DNA of 64,000 nucleotides from Streptomyces erythrochromogenes (GTDB taxonomy: Bacteria; Actinomycetota; Actinomycetes; Streptomycetales; Streptomycetaceae): NCBI RefSeq assembly GCF_036170895.1, contig NZ_CP108036.1, positions 3,286,001 to 3,350,000 of the forward strand. Direction: 5' to 3'. The stretch's first letter is position 1. The number at the start of each line of letters is the position of its first letter. The notes beneath the pieces are model-generated. The model saw nothing but the letters and a program-made list of their open reading frames with translations, was not told where the DNA came from and searched no databases. The translations under genes and the position numbers were made by a program. Shown in pieces: positions 18,040-27,242 of the stretch.

Positions 18040-18070
18040 TTGACCTGACCGGTCCCACCGGCCGCACTAT
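18040..18070 (+). promoter_or_regulatory. Possible leaderless promoter for the sigma-like gene
   Basis: TTGACC (18040-18045) and CACTAT (18065-18070) are spaced by 19 bp. The -10 would place the transcript start at about the ATG of 18077, and no ribosome site exists there, consistent with a leaderless message. The spacing is 1-2 bp longer than ideal. Confidence 0.4.
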
Positions 18071-18076
18071 GTGAAT

Positions 18077-18499
18077 ATGCGGGCGGTTGATCAACAGGTT
18101 GGCCCCTACGGGGAGTTCGAGGCTTTCGTCGCGGGGGCGGCGGGGCGGCTCCTGCATGTCGCGGTGCTGCTGACCGGCGAACCGGAGTCGGCCCGCCGGC
18201 TGCTCGCGGGCGCGCTGGCCCGTACGTACGCGAACTGGCGGCGCCTGCGCGCCGACGACCCGTACGACTTCACCCGCCACGAGCTGTGCGCGGCCTTCGC
18301 CCGGACCGGCTGGCGCCACCACGGCGGGAGCGGGGTGCTGGCGCGGCTGAGCCCGCCGGAACGGCTCGTGCTCGTGCTGCGGCTCTACGAGGGGCTCGCG
18401 GAGGAGGTCACGGCGGCGCAGCTCGGGATGCCGGTGGAGCGGGTCCGCGTGCTGTGCAACCGGGCCGTGTCACTGCTGCGGGCCCGGGAGGCGGCGTGA
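18077..18499 (+). CDS. SigE-family ECF sigma-like protein
   Basis: The protein has 140 residues. It has the pattern of short Streptomyces SigE-family sigma factors: a region-2-like start (EFEAFVAGAAGRLLHVAVLL, then ALARTYANWRRL) and a region-4 helix-turn-helix (SPPERLVLVLRLYEGL then VTAAQLGMPVERVRVLCNRA). Region 2 is degenerate, lacking the usual A-x-D-L-x-Q core, so promoter opening ability is doubtful. The next gene overlaps by 4 bp and encodes a membrane protein, the usual arrangement for a sigma and its membrane partner. Confidence 0.75.
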   Translation: MRAVDQQVGPYGEFEAFVAGAAGRLLHVAVLLTGEPESARRLLAGALARTYANWRRLRADDPYDFTRHELCAAFARTGWRHHGGSGVLARLSPPERLVLVLRLYEGLAEEVTAAQLGMPVERVRVLCNRAVSLLRAREAA

Positions 18500-18750
18500 G
18501 CGGGATTCCGGACCGGAAGGAAGCCCAGGTCAAACAGCTCCTGGAAGGCCCGTACCCGGTGGTGCCGACGGGCCTGGCCGCGGGCGCGGCGGCCCGCGGG
18601 GACCGACTCCTGCGCCGGCGGCGGGCGTTGCGCAGGTTCGGCTGGGCGGTGCTGTTCGCCGCCGCGGTGGCCTTCACGGTCTGGGCCTCCCTGACCCGCC
18701 CCTGGGCGGGCCCGCCGTCCGGCGTCTCCCCACCCCTGGAGGGCTGGTAG
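18496..18750 (+). CDS. Small membrane protein coupled to the sigma-like gene
   Basis: The protein has 84 residues. Its GTG start overlaps the upstream stop (GTGA), so translation is coupled. A basic cytoplasmic half (RGDRLLRRRRALRR) is followed by one helix (about 50-66, GWAVLFAAAVAFTVWAS) and a short Pro-rich outside tail. Size and position suggest an anti-sigma-like or anchoring partner, but there is no zinc anti-sigma motif, so this is inference. Confidence 0.75.
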   Translation: MSGIPDRKEAQVKQLLEGPYPVVPTGLAAGAAARGDRLLRRRRALRRFGWAVLFAAAVAFTVWASLTRPWAGPPSGVSPPLEGW

Positions 18751-18790
18751 CCCCGCCCTCCCGGCTGCGGCGGGCCGCATGGCGCGGCGT

Positions 18791-18825
18791 GACCCCGCCG
18801 GGCCCGGTGGGGCCCGGGCGGGGTC
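18791..18825. terminator. Hairpin between the converging sigma-like and metB units
   Basis: GACCCCGCCGGGCCC pairs with GGGCCCGGGCGGGGTC with one bulged base. It lies between stops at 18750 (+) and 18834 (-), so it can serve both directions. Confidence 0.65.
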
Positions 18826-18833
18826 CGGGGCGG

Positions 18834-19991
18834 CTAGCCCAGCGCCTGGGTCAGGTCCGCGATCAGGTCGTCGGCGTTCTCGATGCCCACCGAGACGCGG
18901 ATCAGGTCCGCCGGGACCTCGAGGGCCGAGCCTGCCACCGACGCGTGCGTCATGCGGCCCGGGTGCTCGATGAGGGACTCGACGCCGCCCAGGGACTCGG
19001 CCAGCGTGAAGATCTTGGTGCGGCCGCAGACCGCGACGGCCTCTTCCTCGCCGCCGGCGACCTGGAAGGACACCATGCCGCCGAAGTTGCGCATCTGCTT
19101 GGCGGCGACCTCGTGGCCCGGGTGCTCGGGCAGGCCCGGGTAGAGGACCTTGGTGACCTTCGGGTGCCGCTTGAGCACCTCGACGATCTTGGCCGCGTTC
19201 TCCGCGTGCCGGTCCATGCGCACGGCCAGGGTCTTGATGCCCCGCAGCACGACCCACGAGTCGAAGGGCCCGGCCACGGCGCCCATCGCGTTCTGGTGGT
19301 AGGCCAGTTCCTCGCCCAGCGCCTCGTCGGCGGTGACGAGCGCGCCGCCGACCACGTCGGAGTGCCCGCCCATGTACTTGGTCAGCGAGTGAACGACCAC
19401 GTCCGCGCCCAGCGCCAGGGGCTGCTGGAGGTACGGCGACGCGAAGGTGTTGTCCACGACCAGCTTGGCGCCGGCGGTCCGCGCGATGTCGGCGACGACG
19501 GCGATGTCGGTGATGCCGAGCAGCGGGTTGGAGGGGGTCTCGACCCAGATGACCTTCGTCTTCGGGGTGAGGGCGGCACGTACGGAATCGGCGTCGGAGG
19601 TGTCGGCCACCGACCACTCCACGCCCCAGCGGGAGACGACCTTCGCGAAGAGGCGGAAGGTTCCGCCATAGGCGTCGTTCGGGATGACCACGTGGTCGCC
19701 CGGGGAGAGCAGCGTACGCAGCAGGCAGTCCTCGGCGGCCAGTCCGGACGCGAAGGCGAGGCCTCGGCGGCCGCCCTCCAGCGCCGCGAGGTTCTCCTCC
19801 AGCGCGGTGCGGGTCGGGTTGGCGCTGCGGCTGTATTCGTAACCGCCGCGCAGGCCGCCGACGCCGTCCTGCTTGTAGGTGGAGACCTGGTAGATCGGCG
19901 GCACGACCGCGCCGGTCTGCGGGTCGGCGGTGTTGCCCGCGTGGATCGCGCGGGTCTCGAAGCTCTGGTGCTCGTGGCTGTCGTCGCTCAT
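18834..19991 (-). CDS. metB: Cystathionine gamma-synthase
   Basis: The protein has 385 residues, a PLP enzyme of the Cys/Met metabolism fold-type I group. It joins an O-acylhomoserine with cysteine to give cystathionine. Visible motifs are SRSANPTR (substrate/phosphate contact), VDNTFASPYLQQPL with the PLP-pairing Asp, and HSLTKYMGGHSDV with the Schiff-base Lys. Length and all active-site segments are intact. Gamma-lyase activity cannot be excluded by sequence alone. Confidence 0.93.
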   Translation of the reverse strand: MSDDSHEHQSFETRAIHAGNTADPQTGAVVPPIYQVSTYKQDGVGGLRGGYEYSRSANPTRTALEENLAALEGGRRGLAFASGLAAEDCLLRTLLSPGDHVVIPNDAYGGTFRLFAKVVSRWGVEWSVADTSDADSVRAALTPKTKVIWVETPSNPLLGITDIAVVADIARTAGAKLVVDNTFASPYLQQPLALGADVVVHSLTKYMGGHSDVVGGALVTADEALGEELAYHQNAMGAVAGPFDSWVVLRGIKTLAVRMDRHAENAAKIVEVLKRHPKVTKVLYPGLPEHPGHEVAAKQMRNFGGMVSFQVAGGEEEAVAVCGRTKIFTLAESLGGVESLIEHPGRMTHASVAGSALEVPADLIRVSVGIENADDLIADLTQALG

Positions 19992-20067
19992 GGTCAGATG
20001 CTATGCCCAGGCCCGGTGTGCACCCCCCTATTCGCCTGCCGCCCCCTCGGTCTGGTTCGCTGGAGGC

Positions 20068-21174
20068 ATGGAGATTCTGTGGTTCCTGTTCGCCGTGCTC
20101 ATGATCCTGTTCATCGTCGGCCCGTTCGTCCGGCGCCGGCGCGGCGGCATCCGTCTGGTCGCGCCCGGCAGCCCTGACGCCGCCGACCCGGCGAACTACG
20201 GATTCGACCGGCAGGAAGACCTCGACATCCGCATCCCCGGGCCCGACCAGGACCTGATGGACGCCCTCGACAACGTGCGGCGCACCGGGCAGTGGCAGGC
20301 GGCGTCGCAGTTGCTGGCCGGGACCCCGCGGGAGGGCGAGCGGCGCTGGCAGCGCGTACAGGCGTTCGGCGGCGCGGCGGCACTGGAGCTGGTGGCGCAG
20401 CCGGGTGTGGGCGCGCAGTGGCTGAAGGCGTGGCGGCTGGAGGCGGACAAGGACGCGGGCGGTGCGCAGGTGCACGCGGAGCTGCTGGTGCAGCAGGCGT
20501 GGCGGCACTCGGGCGGCGTCGGGTCCGACGACCACCGGATCATCCTGGAGGAGGCCCGGGACGCGTGCCGCAAGGCCGCACTGCTGGCGCCGGGGGACCC
20601 GGTCCCGTACATCACGGAGCTGGCGATCGCCCGGGGTCTGGCGTACCCGGAGGCGGAGTTCGACGAGCTGTGGGCGAAGGTCATCGACCGGGCTCCGGAG
20701 CACATGGGCGCGCACCTGGCGGCGCTGCACTACTGGTGCGCGAAGTGGCACGGCTCGCGGGAGAAGTCCGACGCCTTCGCCCACGCGGCCGCGGCGCGCG
20801 CCCCGCAGGGCTCGCTGCTGGCGGCGCTGCCGCTGTTCGCCCTGTACGAGAACCTGCCGGACGTGATCCTGAGCAGCGGTTTCTACCGCGGTGAGGCCGT
20901 GACGCGGGCGGTGGAGGGCGCGCTGTACGCAGTGCACACGGCCCGGCAGGACGACCCGATGCTGGCGCACGTACGGCACCTGCTGCTGCTGTTCCTGGTG
21001 CACATGGAGCGGTGGGCCGAGGCGATGGAGCAGGTCCGGCACGTGGACGGGTACGTGGGCGCGCTGCCGTGGTCGGCGGCGGAGGACCCGGCGGCGCAGT
21101 ACGCGCTGTTCCGGGCCCTGGCGGTGGCGGGCTACGAGGCCAACGGCGGCTCCCCGGCGACGCTCCCCCACTAG
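20068..21174 (+). CDS. Membrane-anchored helical-repeat protein, paralogue of the gene at 22935
   Basis: The protein has 368 residues. A single N-terminal helix (WFLFAVLMILFIVGPFV, about 5-21) anchors a cytoplasmic alpha-helical, TPR-like domain rich in Trp. It shares ordered landmarks with the protein at 22935-24089: DPVPYITELAIARGL, AHLAALHYWCAKWHGS and EQVRHVDGYVGALPW. The two genes flank an M48 protease, suggesting one three-gene functional unit. The only ribosome-like GGAGG ends 1 nt before the ATG, so translation may be leaderless or the start slightly different. Function is unknown. Confidence 0.85.
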   Translation: MEILWFLFAVLMILFIVGPFVRRRRGGIRLVAPGSPDAADPANYGFDRQEDLDIRIPGPDQDLMDALDNVRRTGQWQAASQLLAGTPREGERRWQRVQAFGGAAALELVAQPGVGAQWLKAWRLEADKDAGGAQVHAELLVQQAWRHSGGVGSDDHRIILEEARDACRKAALLAPGDPVPYITELAIARGLAYPEAEFDELWAKVIDRAPEHMGAHLAALHYWCAKWHGSREKSDAFAHAAAARAPQGSLLAALPLFALYENLPDVILSSGFYRGEAVTRAVEGALYAVHTARQDDPMLAHVRHLLLLFLVHMERWAEAMEQVRHVDGYVGALPWSAAEDPAAQYALFRALAVAGYEANGGSPATLPH

Positions 21175-21339
21175 GGCCGTCGCCGTCACCTACCCACGGG
21201 TACCCCCCACGACCAGCGGCGACGAGCGGTGAATAAGGTTGCCGTCAACATTCTCTGAGCCGCATGATGCGGCGTGGCGGCCATCGACCCTCGCCACGCA
21301 CCTCAGCACCGCTTTCATCCCGTGGGGGGATCTGTCCAT

Positions 21340-22938
21340 ATGGGCGCTTCTTTGCGCGCCGTGCGCGCGCTCGTCCTGCTCGCAGGCTTCTATCTGCTCG
21401 GCGTCTTCCTGCTCGCCGCCCTCGTCGGCGTCGACTTCGCCGTCGTCACCTGGCTGCACGGCCCGGTCGCCTTCAAGATCATAATCGTATCGGTCGTCCT
21501 CGCCGTTCCGATCGTCCGCGGCCTGTTCATGCTCCGCACCCCCAAGGGCGAGCCGCCGGCCGGCATCACCGTCACCGAGGCGCAGGAGCCCCTCCTGTGG
21601 CAGACCGTGCGCGACATCGCGCAGCAGGTCGGCACCCGCGCCCCCGACGAGATCGTGCTGATCGACGAGGTGAACGCGGCCGTCGCCGAGGACGCCCGGC
21701 TGCTGGGCCTGCGGCCCGGAACCCGCCGCCTCTACCTCGGCCTGCCCCTGATGACGGGCCTGGACGAGATGCAGCTGCGCGCCGTGCTCGCCCACGAGAT
21801 GGGCCACTACGCCAACTTCGACACCCGCCTCACCCCGCTGATCGCCCGCGGCCGCGCCCAGCTGATCCGTACGATCGGCCACTTCCACGAGCGCGCCGAC
21901 AACAAGGTCGCCAAGGAGCGGGCCCGCCAGGAGAAGCGGGACGAGAAGCGGGTCGCCAAGGGCAAGGGCGCCAAGGGCGTCGACACCTCCGGCCAGGGCG
22001 CGACGTACCGCGCCATGGCCAAGATCTACATGGCGTACGGCAACTTCTACATGCGTGCGACCCGCACCGCCGGCCGCCGCCAGGAGCTCGCCGCCGACCT
22101 CGCCTCGGTGCGCGTCGCCGGACGGGACTCCGCCGCCTCCGCCCTGCGCGAGATCAACGCCCTGGACTCCGCGCACGACTTCTACATGAGCTCGTACGCC
22201 ACCCTCGGCGTCGGCGCCGGCCTGCTGCCCCGCCCCGGCGAGGTCTTCGGCGGCCTGCGCAAGCTGCTCGACGCCCGCTCTGAGGACCTGGACGACCTGC
22301 GCCGGGAGCTGTCGACCGAGCCCGCCTCCCCGTACGACTCCCACCCTCCGCTCGCCGAGCGCGTCGCCCGTATCGAGGCCCTGCCCGACGACGGCCGCGG
22401 CGGGCAGAGCGCCCGTCCCGCCCTGGCGCTGCTGTCCGACGCGGGCGCCGCGCTGGCCGCGCTGGAGCAGGTCGTCCTCACCCCCGAGGCCCTCGCCCTC
22501 AAGCGGGTGGACTGGGAGGACCTCGTCCACGAGTCGATGACGCAGTACGTCGGCCAGGGCGCGGAGGAGATCCGCGAAACCTTCGCCGCCGAGGGCGCCG
22601 GCCCCGGACTGCCCGCCCTGCTCGACGCGATCGACGCCGACCCGGCCGTGCGCTGGCGCATCGCCGACCGCTTCCCGAAGTCGGAGGAGGCCGCGGCCGC
22701 CACGGGCCGCACGGCCCGCGAGTTCGCCCGCCCGGTCGTCCGGCGCGCCCTGAACCAGCTGGTCACCGTGGAGCTGACGGGCCGCGGCGCCGCCCGCTGG
22801 CAGCTGTCCTGGTCCGACTCGGCCGCCCTGCGCTACCCGGCCGACGGCTTCGAGGAGCAGCTGCGCCTGGCCCTCGACGCGGTCGTCGCCGACCTGCCCG
22901 ACACCGAACCCCTGCGAAAGCTGGTGCTTGCCCCGTGA
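21340..22938 (+). CDS. M48-family membrane zinc metalloprotease
   Basis: The protein has 532 residues. ATG 21340 is preceded by GGGGGGA; an earlier in-frame ATG at 21274 lacks this. Two hydrophobic segments (about 8-30 and 45-65) precede the catalytic domain, with HEMGH in AVLAHEMGHYANFDTR and the third ligand Glu in RRQELAADLASV. This is the HtpX/Ste24 arrangement used for membrane protein quality control. The long C-terminal part (about 330-532) is extra and may bind partners. The next gene overlaps by 4 bp. Confidence 0.92.
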   Translation: MGASLRAVRALVLLAGFYLLGVFLLAALVGVDFAVVTWLHGPVAFKIIIVSVVLAVPIVRGLFMLRTPKGEPPAGITVTEAQEPLLWQTVRDIAQQVGTRAPDEIVLIDEVNAAVAEDARLLGLRPGTRRLYLGLPLMTGLDEMQLRAVLAHEMGHYANFDTRLTPLIARGRAQLIRTIGHFHERADNKVAKERARQEKRDEKRVAKGKGAKGVDTSGQGATYRAMAKIYMAYGNFYMRATRTAGRRQELAADLASVRVAGRDSAASALREINALDSAHDFYMSSYATLGVGAGLLPRPGEVFGGLRKLLDARSEDLDDLRRELSTEPASPYDSHPPLAERVARIEALPDDGRGGQSARPALALLSDAGAALAALEQVVLTPEALALKRVDWEDLVHESMTQYVGQGAEEIRETFAAEGAGPGLPALLDAIDADPAVRWRIADRFPKSEEAAAATGRTAREFARPVVRRALNQLVTVELTGRGAARWQLSWSDSAALRYPADGFEEQLRLALDAVVADLPDTEPLRKLVLAP

Positions 22939-24089
22939 TCGGCCTGTACATCCTGGGCGCCATGCTGCTCTTCGGCGCCTTCAAGCTCCTGCGCGGCGTC
23001 TACTACCTCCGCAAGGCGAAGCGGCTGGAGGCGGAGATCGCCGTCATCGAGGGCCGGACCGAGGCCACGAACGCCGAGACGGCCGCCGTCAAGGCGGAGC
23101 GGAAGGCGCAGCAGGCCGCGGCGGTCGTCGCGCTGGGCTTCGTACCGGAGGCCGAGCTCGACACGGAGAACGCACGGCCCGTGTCGCCCGAGCAGACCGC
23201 CGCCGTCGCGGCGGTCAGGGCCGGCGACTGGGAAGCGGCCGCGGCCTACCTCGACGCGGCCGGGCAGGACTGGGAAGAGCGCTGGCAGCGGATGCGCCCG
23301 CTGTCCGAGCTCGCCGCCGAGGACGACGCCTGGCTGCTGGCCTGGCGCGCGGCCAGGCCCTCGGACCCGTCCGCGGCGCTGGTGAACGCGGACACGGGCG
23401 TCCTGGTGGCGTGGAACGTGCGGGGCTCCGCGCGCGCCAGCCACACCACCCAGGAGCAGTTCCGGATCTTCCGCGAGCTGCTGCTCAAGGCTCAGGAGCA
23501 GGCGCGCGAGGCCCAGCGGCTGGCGGACCCCGCGGACCCGGTTCCGTACATGGTGGAGCAGTCCATCAGCCAGGGCCTGGGCTACGCGCACGAGGAGTAC
23601 CGGGAGCTGTGGTCGCAGATCACGAAGCGCGACCCGAAGAACCTGTCGGCCCACACGAGCGCCATGCAGTACTGGAGCCAGAAGTGGCGCGGCTCGCACG
23701 AGCTGGCGCTCGCCTTCGCACGCGAGTGCGCCGCCGAGGCCGAGCCGGGCGAGCTGCTGTCCGTGCTGCCGCTCATCGCCTACATCGAGCAGGAACTGCA
23801 CGAGTCGGACCTGAAGCCGGAGACCTTCTTCAAGGAGCCGGAGGTCCTCGCGGCGGTGGACAGCGCCCTGGCCGACCTGGCGGCGGCCGATCCGGAGGAC
23901 TGGCGGTCGATCCGGCTGCGGCACCTGCTCGCGTGGTTCCTGTTCTGGCAGGACCGGGACGCGGAGGCGGTCGAGCAGTTCCGCCACATCGACGGGTACA
24001 TCGGGGCGATGCCCTGGTACTACTGGTCGCCGTCGCGCTACGTGTACGCCCGGGACTGGGCGGTGCGCGAGGTCACGCCGGACCTGTGA
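22935..24089 (+). CDS. Membrane-anchored helical-repeat protein translationally coupled to the M48 protease
   Basis: The protein has 384 residues. GTG overlaps the protease stop (GTGA). One N-terminal helix (LYILGAMLLFGAFKLL) is followed by a coiled coil (about 25-65, RKAKRLEAEIAVIEGRTEA) and a helical domain like the paralogue at 20068: DPVPYMVEQSISQGL, AHTSAMQYWSQKWRGS and EQFRHIDGYIGAMPW. The tight coupling argues that it acts with the protease, perhaps as adaptor. Function is unknown. Confidence 0.87.
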   Translation: MIGLYILGAMLLFGAFKLLRGVYYLRKAKRLEAEIAVIEGRTEATNAETAAVKAERKAQQAAAVVALGFVPEAELDTENARPVSPEQTAAVAAVRAGDWEAAAAYLDAAGQDWEERWQRMRPLSELAAEDDAWLLAWRAARPSDPSAALVNADTGVLVAWNVRGSARASHTTQEQFRIFRELLLKAQEQAREAQRLADPADPVPYMVEQSISQGLGYAHEEYRELWSQITKRDPKNLSAHTSAMQYWSQKWRGSHELALAFARECAAEAEPGELLSVLPLIAYIEQELHESDLKPETFFKEPEVLAAVDSALADLAAADPEDWRSIRLRHLLAWFLFWQDRDAEAVEQFRHIDGYIGAMPWYYWSPSRYVYARDWAVREVTPDL

Positions 24090-24098
24090 GGCGCGGGA

Positions 24099-24130
24099 GC
24101 GGGCGGGCCGGGGAATCCCGGCCCGCCCGC
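24099..24130 (+). terminator. Terminator of the M48 unit, overlapping the msrA promoter
   Basis: A perfect 14-bp stem (GCGGGCGGGCCGGG with CCCGGCCCGCCCGC) with loop GAAT lies 9 bp after the stop. The last stem base and the loop together form the GGAAT -35 element of the next promoter. Confidence 0.85.
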
Positions 24131-24137
24131 TTCTGTT
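24112..24137 (+). promoter_or_regulatory. Sigma-R promoter of msrA
   Basis: GGAAT at 24112-24116, an 18-nt spacer, and GTT at 24135-24137 match the sigma-R consensus exactly. The transcript would start near 24144, leaving an 18-nt leader with AAGGAGG. msrA is, from memory, a sigma-R (thiol-oxidative stress) target in S. coelicolor. Confidence 0.85.
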
Positions 24138-24161
24138 GTGCCTCCCACAAGGAGGCAATCG

Positions 24162-24830
24162 ATGTTCTCGTACCGCCGCACGCCCGAGCTCCCCACCCGC
24201 GAGGAGGCCCTGACGGGCCGCGCGGAGCCGCTGTTCGACCTTCCGGAGAAGCACACCGTGCTGGGCAACCCGCTGGCCGGCCCGTATCCGGCGCACCTGG
24301 AGGTCGCCGACTTCGGGTTGGGCTGTTTCTGGGGCGCGGAGCGGAAGTTCTGGCAGACGCCGGGGGTGTGGACGACGCTGGCCGGCTACCAGGGCGGCTT
24401 CACCGAGAATCCGACGTACGAGGAGGTGTGCTCGGGCCTGACGGGCCACACGGAGGTCGTCCGCGTGGTCTTCGACCCCGCGCAGGTCTCCTACACGACG
24501 CTCCTGAAGCTCTTCTGGGAGTCCCACGACCCCACCCAGGGCTTCCGCCAGGGCAACGACGTGGGCACCCAGTACCGCTCGTCGCTCTACACGCACTCCC
24601 CCGCCCAGCAGGCGGCGGCGGAGGCCTCCCGCGAGGCCTACCAGCAGGTCCTGGTCTCCTCGGGCCACGGCCGCATCACCACGGCCGTCCTCCCGGCGGC
24701 GGACCGCCCCTTCTGGCCCGCGGAGGCTTACCACCAGCAGTACTTGGACAAGAACCCGGACGGCTACTGCGGCATCGGCGGCACGGGCGTCTCCTGCCCG
24801 ATCGGCGTGACCGCGGCCCCCGCAGAGTGA
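24162..24830 (+). CDS. msrA: Peptide methionine sulfoxide reductase A
   Basis: The protein has 222 residues from ATG 24162, with AAGGAGG 5-6 nt upstream. It reduces the S-epimer of methionine sulfoxide in proteins. The catalytic Cys is in [13 protein letters not shown] (about 48-60). [18 protein letters not shown] and [12 protein letters not shown] follow, and the resolving Cys is probably one of the two in the tail ([12 protein letters not shown]). The length includes the N-terminal extension seen in actinobacterial MsrA. Confidence 0.96.
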   Translation: MFSYRRTPELPTREEALTGRAEPLFDLPEKHTVLGNPLAGPYPAHLEVADFGLGCFWGAERKFWQTPGVWTTLAGYQGGFTENPTYEEVCSGLTGHTEVVRVVFDPAQVSYTTLLKLFWESHDPTQGFRQGNDVGTQYRSSLYTHSPAQQAAAEASREAYQQVLVSSGHGRITTAVLPAADRPFWPAEAYHQQYLDKNPDGYCGIGGTGVSCPIGVTAAPAE

Positions 24831-25438
24831 GCGGCCCCCCGATCCCGGACCCGGACCCGGCGCACGAACGTCTGACCCGGCTCTGGCAGTCCCACAGGCC
24901 CCCCGGCCCGCTGCTCCCGCACGAACTGAAGAGGGCGCACGCCCACCGGTGGGTGCGCTTCCACAGCCTGCCGGAATCGAAGCGCTACGCGGAGGACGAA
25001 GCCGAGTACGCGATCCTCCTCGACCGGTACAACACCGTCCTCGACGAGCTCTTCGCGGGCGGCGAGGCGTACGTGGTGACCACTGACTGGGCCGACCCGT
25101 CCGAACCGACGAACTACTCGGCCCGCCGCGCCGCCCTCCACCCGGAGGGCACGCTGTGGACGACCCTGGACGACACCGACGACCCGGATCCGGCCTTCCA
25201 CACGCGCTGGTACTTCTACGCCGACCGCCGTCCCTGGGAGCGCGGCTGCCTCGACCCACTCCTGCGGGCCGTCGCGGACGACGCGTTGCCCGGCATCTTC
25301 GTGACGGACCCCGGGCTCACCCGTATCCACCACCCGTACGACGGCGGCGCGGATGTCATCCTGCCCACCCGCGGGGAACGGGACCGCCTGCGCGAGCAGC
25401 ACTCCGCCTGGCTGTCCGCGCATCCGTCGGGGTACTGA
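24827..25438 (+). CDS. DUF3885-like protein
   Basis: The protein has 203 residues, its GTG overlapping the msrA stop (GTGA), so it is made with MsrA. The core [20 protein letters not shown] with a preceding LTRLWQSH and a following [10 protein letters not shown] resembles DUF3885. It is soluble and rich in Trp, Tyr and Asp. Function is unknown; co-expression from a sigma-R promoter suggests an oxidative-stress context. Confidence 0.8.
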   Translation: MSGPPIPDPDPAHERLTRLWQSHRPPGPLLPHELKRAHAHRWVRFHSLPESKRYAEDEAEYAILLDRYNTVLDELFAGGEAYVVTTDWADPSEPTNYSARRAALHPEGTLWTTLDDTDDPDPAFHTRWYFYADRRPWERGCLDPLLRAVADDALPGIFVTDPGLTRIHHPYDGGADVILPTRGERDRLREQHSAWLSAHPSGY

Positions 25439-25439
25439 T

Positions 25440-25922
25440 TCAGGACGGGTCGTGGCCGTGGACCCGCTTCGCGTCCAGGTGGAGTTCGTAGGGGCCCATG
25501 CAGTCTGCGGCGAGCGTGGCCACTCGGGCGCCGCAAGGACAGGCACGGTTGAGTCCGCTTCCTCCTGACGGTCCGCAGCATCCGACGCCGTTCTCGCCGT
25601 TCGGCAGCGGCCGGAGACCGGGCGCGTCCTCGGGATGGATCACGATGTTGTGGCGCGGCCCGGCTGAGATCATGGCCACCCCTGCGTCGCTCAGGCCGAG
25701 CCCGCGCGGCTGCGTGGGTCCGTCGTACTCCTGGTCCGGGTGCGGCACGTACGGGGCGCCCCAGGGTTCGGGCTCGATCGCGTAGTGCCCGTGCGGCATC
25801 GTGGCCGGCGCCCGCCCGCTGCTCGTGTCGCGTTCGTCGTCGGGCGCCGGGGGAACGGTGGGCAGCGGTCTCAGGTCCGGCGTGAGGGTGCCGCCGCACT
25901 TCTTGCACAGGAACACGGTCAT
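25440..25922 (-). CDS. Zinc-ribbon-containing protein of unknown function
   Basis: The protein has 160 residues from ATG 25922 (a GTG-type extension upstream is possible). CKKCGG near the start and a cluster of CCGPSGGSG, ACPCGA and AADC near the end give six to seven Cys, consistent with one or two metal-binding knuckles. The middle is Pro/Gly-rich with IVIHPEDAPGLRPLP. It converges on the DUF3885-like gene with one base between the stops. No function can be assigned. Confidence 0.75.
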   Translation of the reverse strand: MTVFLCKKCGGTLTPDLRPLPTVPPAPDDERDTSSGRAPATMPHGHYAIEPEPWGAPYVPHPDQEYDGPTQPRGLGLSDAGVAMISAGPRHNIVIHPEDAPGLRPLPNGENGVGCCGPSGGSGLNRACPCGARVATLAADCMGPYELHLDAKRVHGHDPS

Positions 25923-26018
25923 GCTGCCGTTGTAGCCGCCCCTTGTGCCCCGGCGCATCCTCGATGCCGGCCGGGGCCGGCCGCTCGGCGTTCGGGCCCT
26001 CCGCCGGAGGGAGCCGGG

Positions 26019-27080
26019 TCAGATCGTCGAGGTGTCGATCACGAAGCGGTAGCGGACGTCGCTCGACAGGACGCGGGCGTAGGCCTCGTTGATGTGGTCG
26101 GCGTCGATCAGTTCGATCTCCGAGCCCAGGCCGTGCTCCGCGCAGAAGTCCAGCATCTCCTGGGTCTCGGCGATGCCGCCGATCATCGATCCGGCGAGGG
26201 TCTTGCGGCCGCCGATGACGGAGAAGAGGTTGAGGGAGACCGGCTCCTCCGGGGCGCCCACGTTCACCAGCGCGCCGTCGACCTTCAGCAGGCCCAGGTA
26301 GGCGTCCAGGGCCAGCGGGGCCGAGACGGTGGACAGGATCAGGTCGAAGGTCCCGGCGAGCTTCTCGAAGGTGCTCTCGTCGCCGGTGGCGTGGAAGTGG
26401 GTGGCGCCCAGTCGCCGGCCGTCGGCCTCCTTGCGGAGGGTCTGCGACAGCACGGTGACCTCCGCGCCCAGTGCGTGCGCCATCTTCACGCCCATGTGGC
26501 CGAGGCCCCCGAGGCCGACGACCGCGACCTTCTTGCCCGGGCCCGCCTTCCAGTGCCTCAGCGGCGAGTAGAGGGTGATGCCCGCGCACAGCAGCGGGGC
26601 GGCCACGTCCAGGGCGAGGCCCTCGGGGATGCGGACGGTGTAGTTCTCGTCGACGACGAGGTGGGTCGAGTAACCGCCGTACGTGGGCTCGCCGTCCCGG
26701 CCGACGGCGTTGTAGGTGCCGGTCATGCCCTGCACGCAGTGCTGTTCCTGACCGCTGCGGCAGTGCTCGCACACGCGGCAGGAGTCGACCATGCAGCCGA
26801 CGCCCACGCGGTCCCCGACGGCGAACCGGGTGACCTCCGCGCCGACTTCGGCGACGACCCCGGCGATCTCGTGACCGGGGACCATGGGGTAGATGCCCTC
26901 GCCCCAGCCGTCGCGCACCTGGTGGATGTCGGAGTGGCAGATTCCCGCGTACTTGATGTCGATGAGGACGTCGTGCGGGCCGACGGGGCGGCGCGGGACC
27001 GTGGTGCGCTCCAGCGGGACGCCGGGGGCGGGGGCGGCGTACGCGGCGACCCGGGTGGTCGCGCGGGTGGTGACGGACAT
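26019..27080 (-). CDS. Zinc-dependent NADP alcohol dehydrogenase (YahK/cinnamyl-type)
   Basis: The protein has 353 residues. The catalytic zinc site includes AGICHSD and VPGHEIAG. The structural zinc is held by the four Cys spaced in [17 protein letters not shown]. The Rossmann motif is [15 protein letters not shown], then [15 protein letters not shown], in which Ser/Arg favour NADPH. This is the cinnamyl/aldehyde-reductase subfamily, which usually reduces aldehydes. The start ATG 27080 has GAGGAG upstream; the open frame far beyond it is chance. It is divergent from an XRE regulator that may control it. Confidence 0.93.
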   Translation of the reverse strand: MSVTTRATTRVAAYAAPAPGVPLERTTVPRRPVGPHDVLIDIKYAGICHSDIHQVRDGWGEGIYPMVPGHEIAGVVAEVGAEVTRFAVGDRVGVGCMVDSCRVCEHCRSGQEQHCVQGMTGTYNAVGRDGEPTYGGYSTHLVVDENYTVRIPEGLALDVAAPLLCAGITLYSPLRHWKAGPGKKVAVVGLGGLGHMGVKMAHALGAEVTVLSQTLRKEADGRRLGATHFHATGDESTFEKLAGTFDLILSTVSAPLALDAYLGLLKVDGALVNVGAPEEPVSLNLFSVIGGRKTLAGSMIGGIAETQEMLDFCAEHGLGSEIELIDADHINEAYARVLSSDVRYRFVIDTSTI

Positions 27081-27242
27081 GGGGGTGCTCCTCGAAGCGG
27101 TGGTGTCTGCGGTGCGCACCACGGTGCCGGTCCGTCCCGCCGGCACCCAGACCCCTGCGCTTCCTACGACTGGCGAACCTACTACTGGTGGGGTCAGGCT
27201 GACGCCCTCCGGGCGGTGGGCCGCCCGGTGATACTGGGCGGC

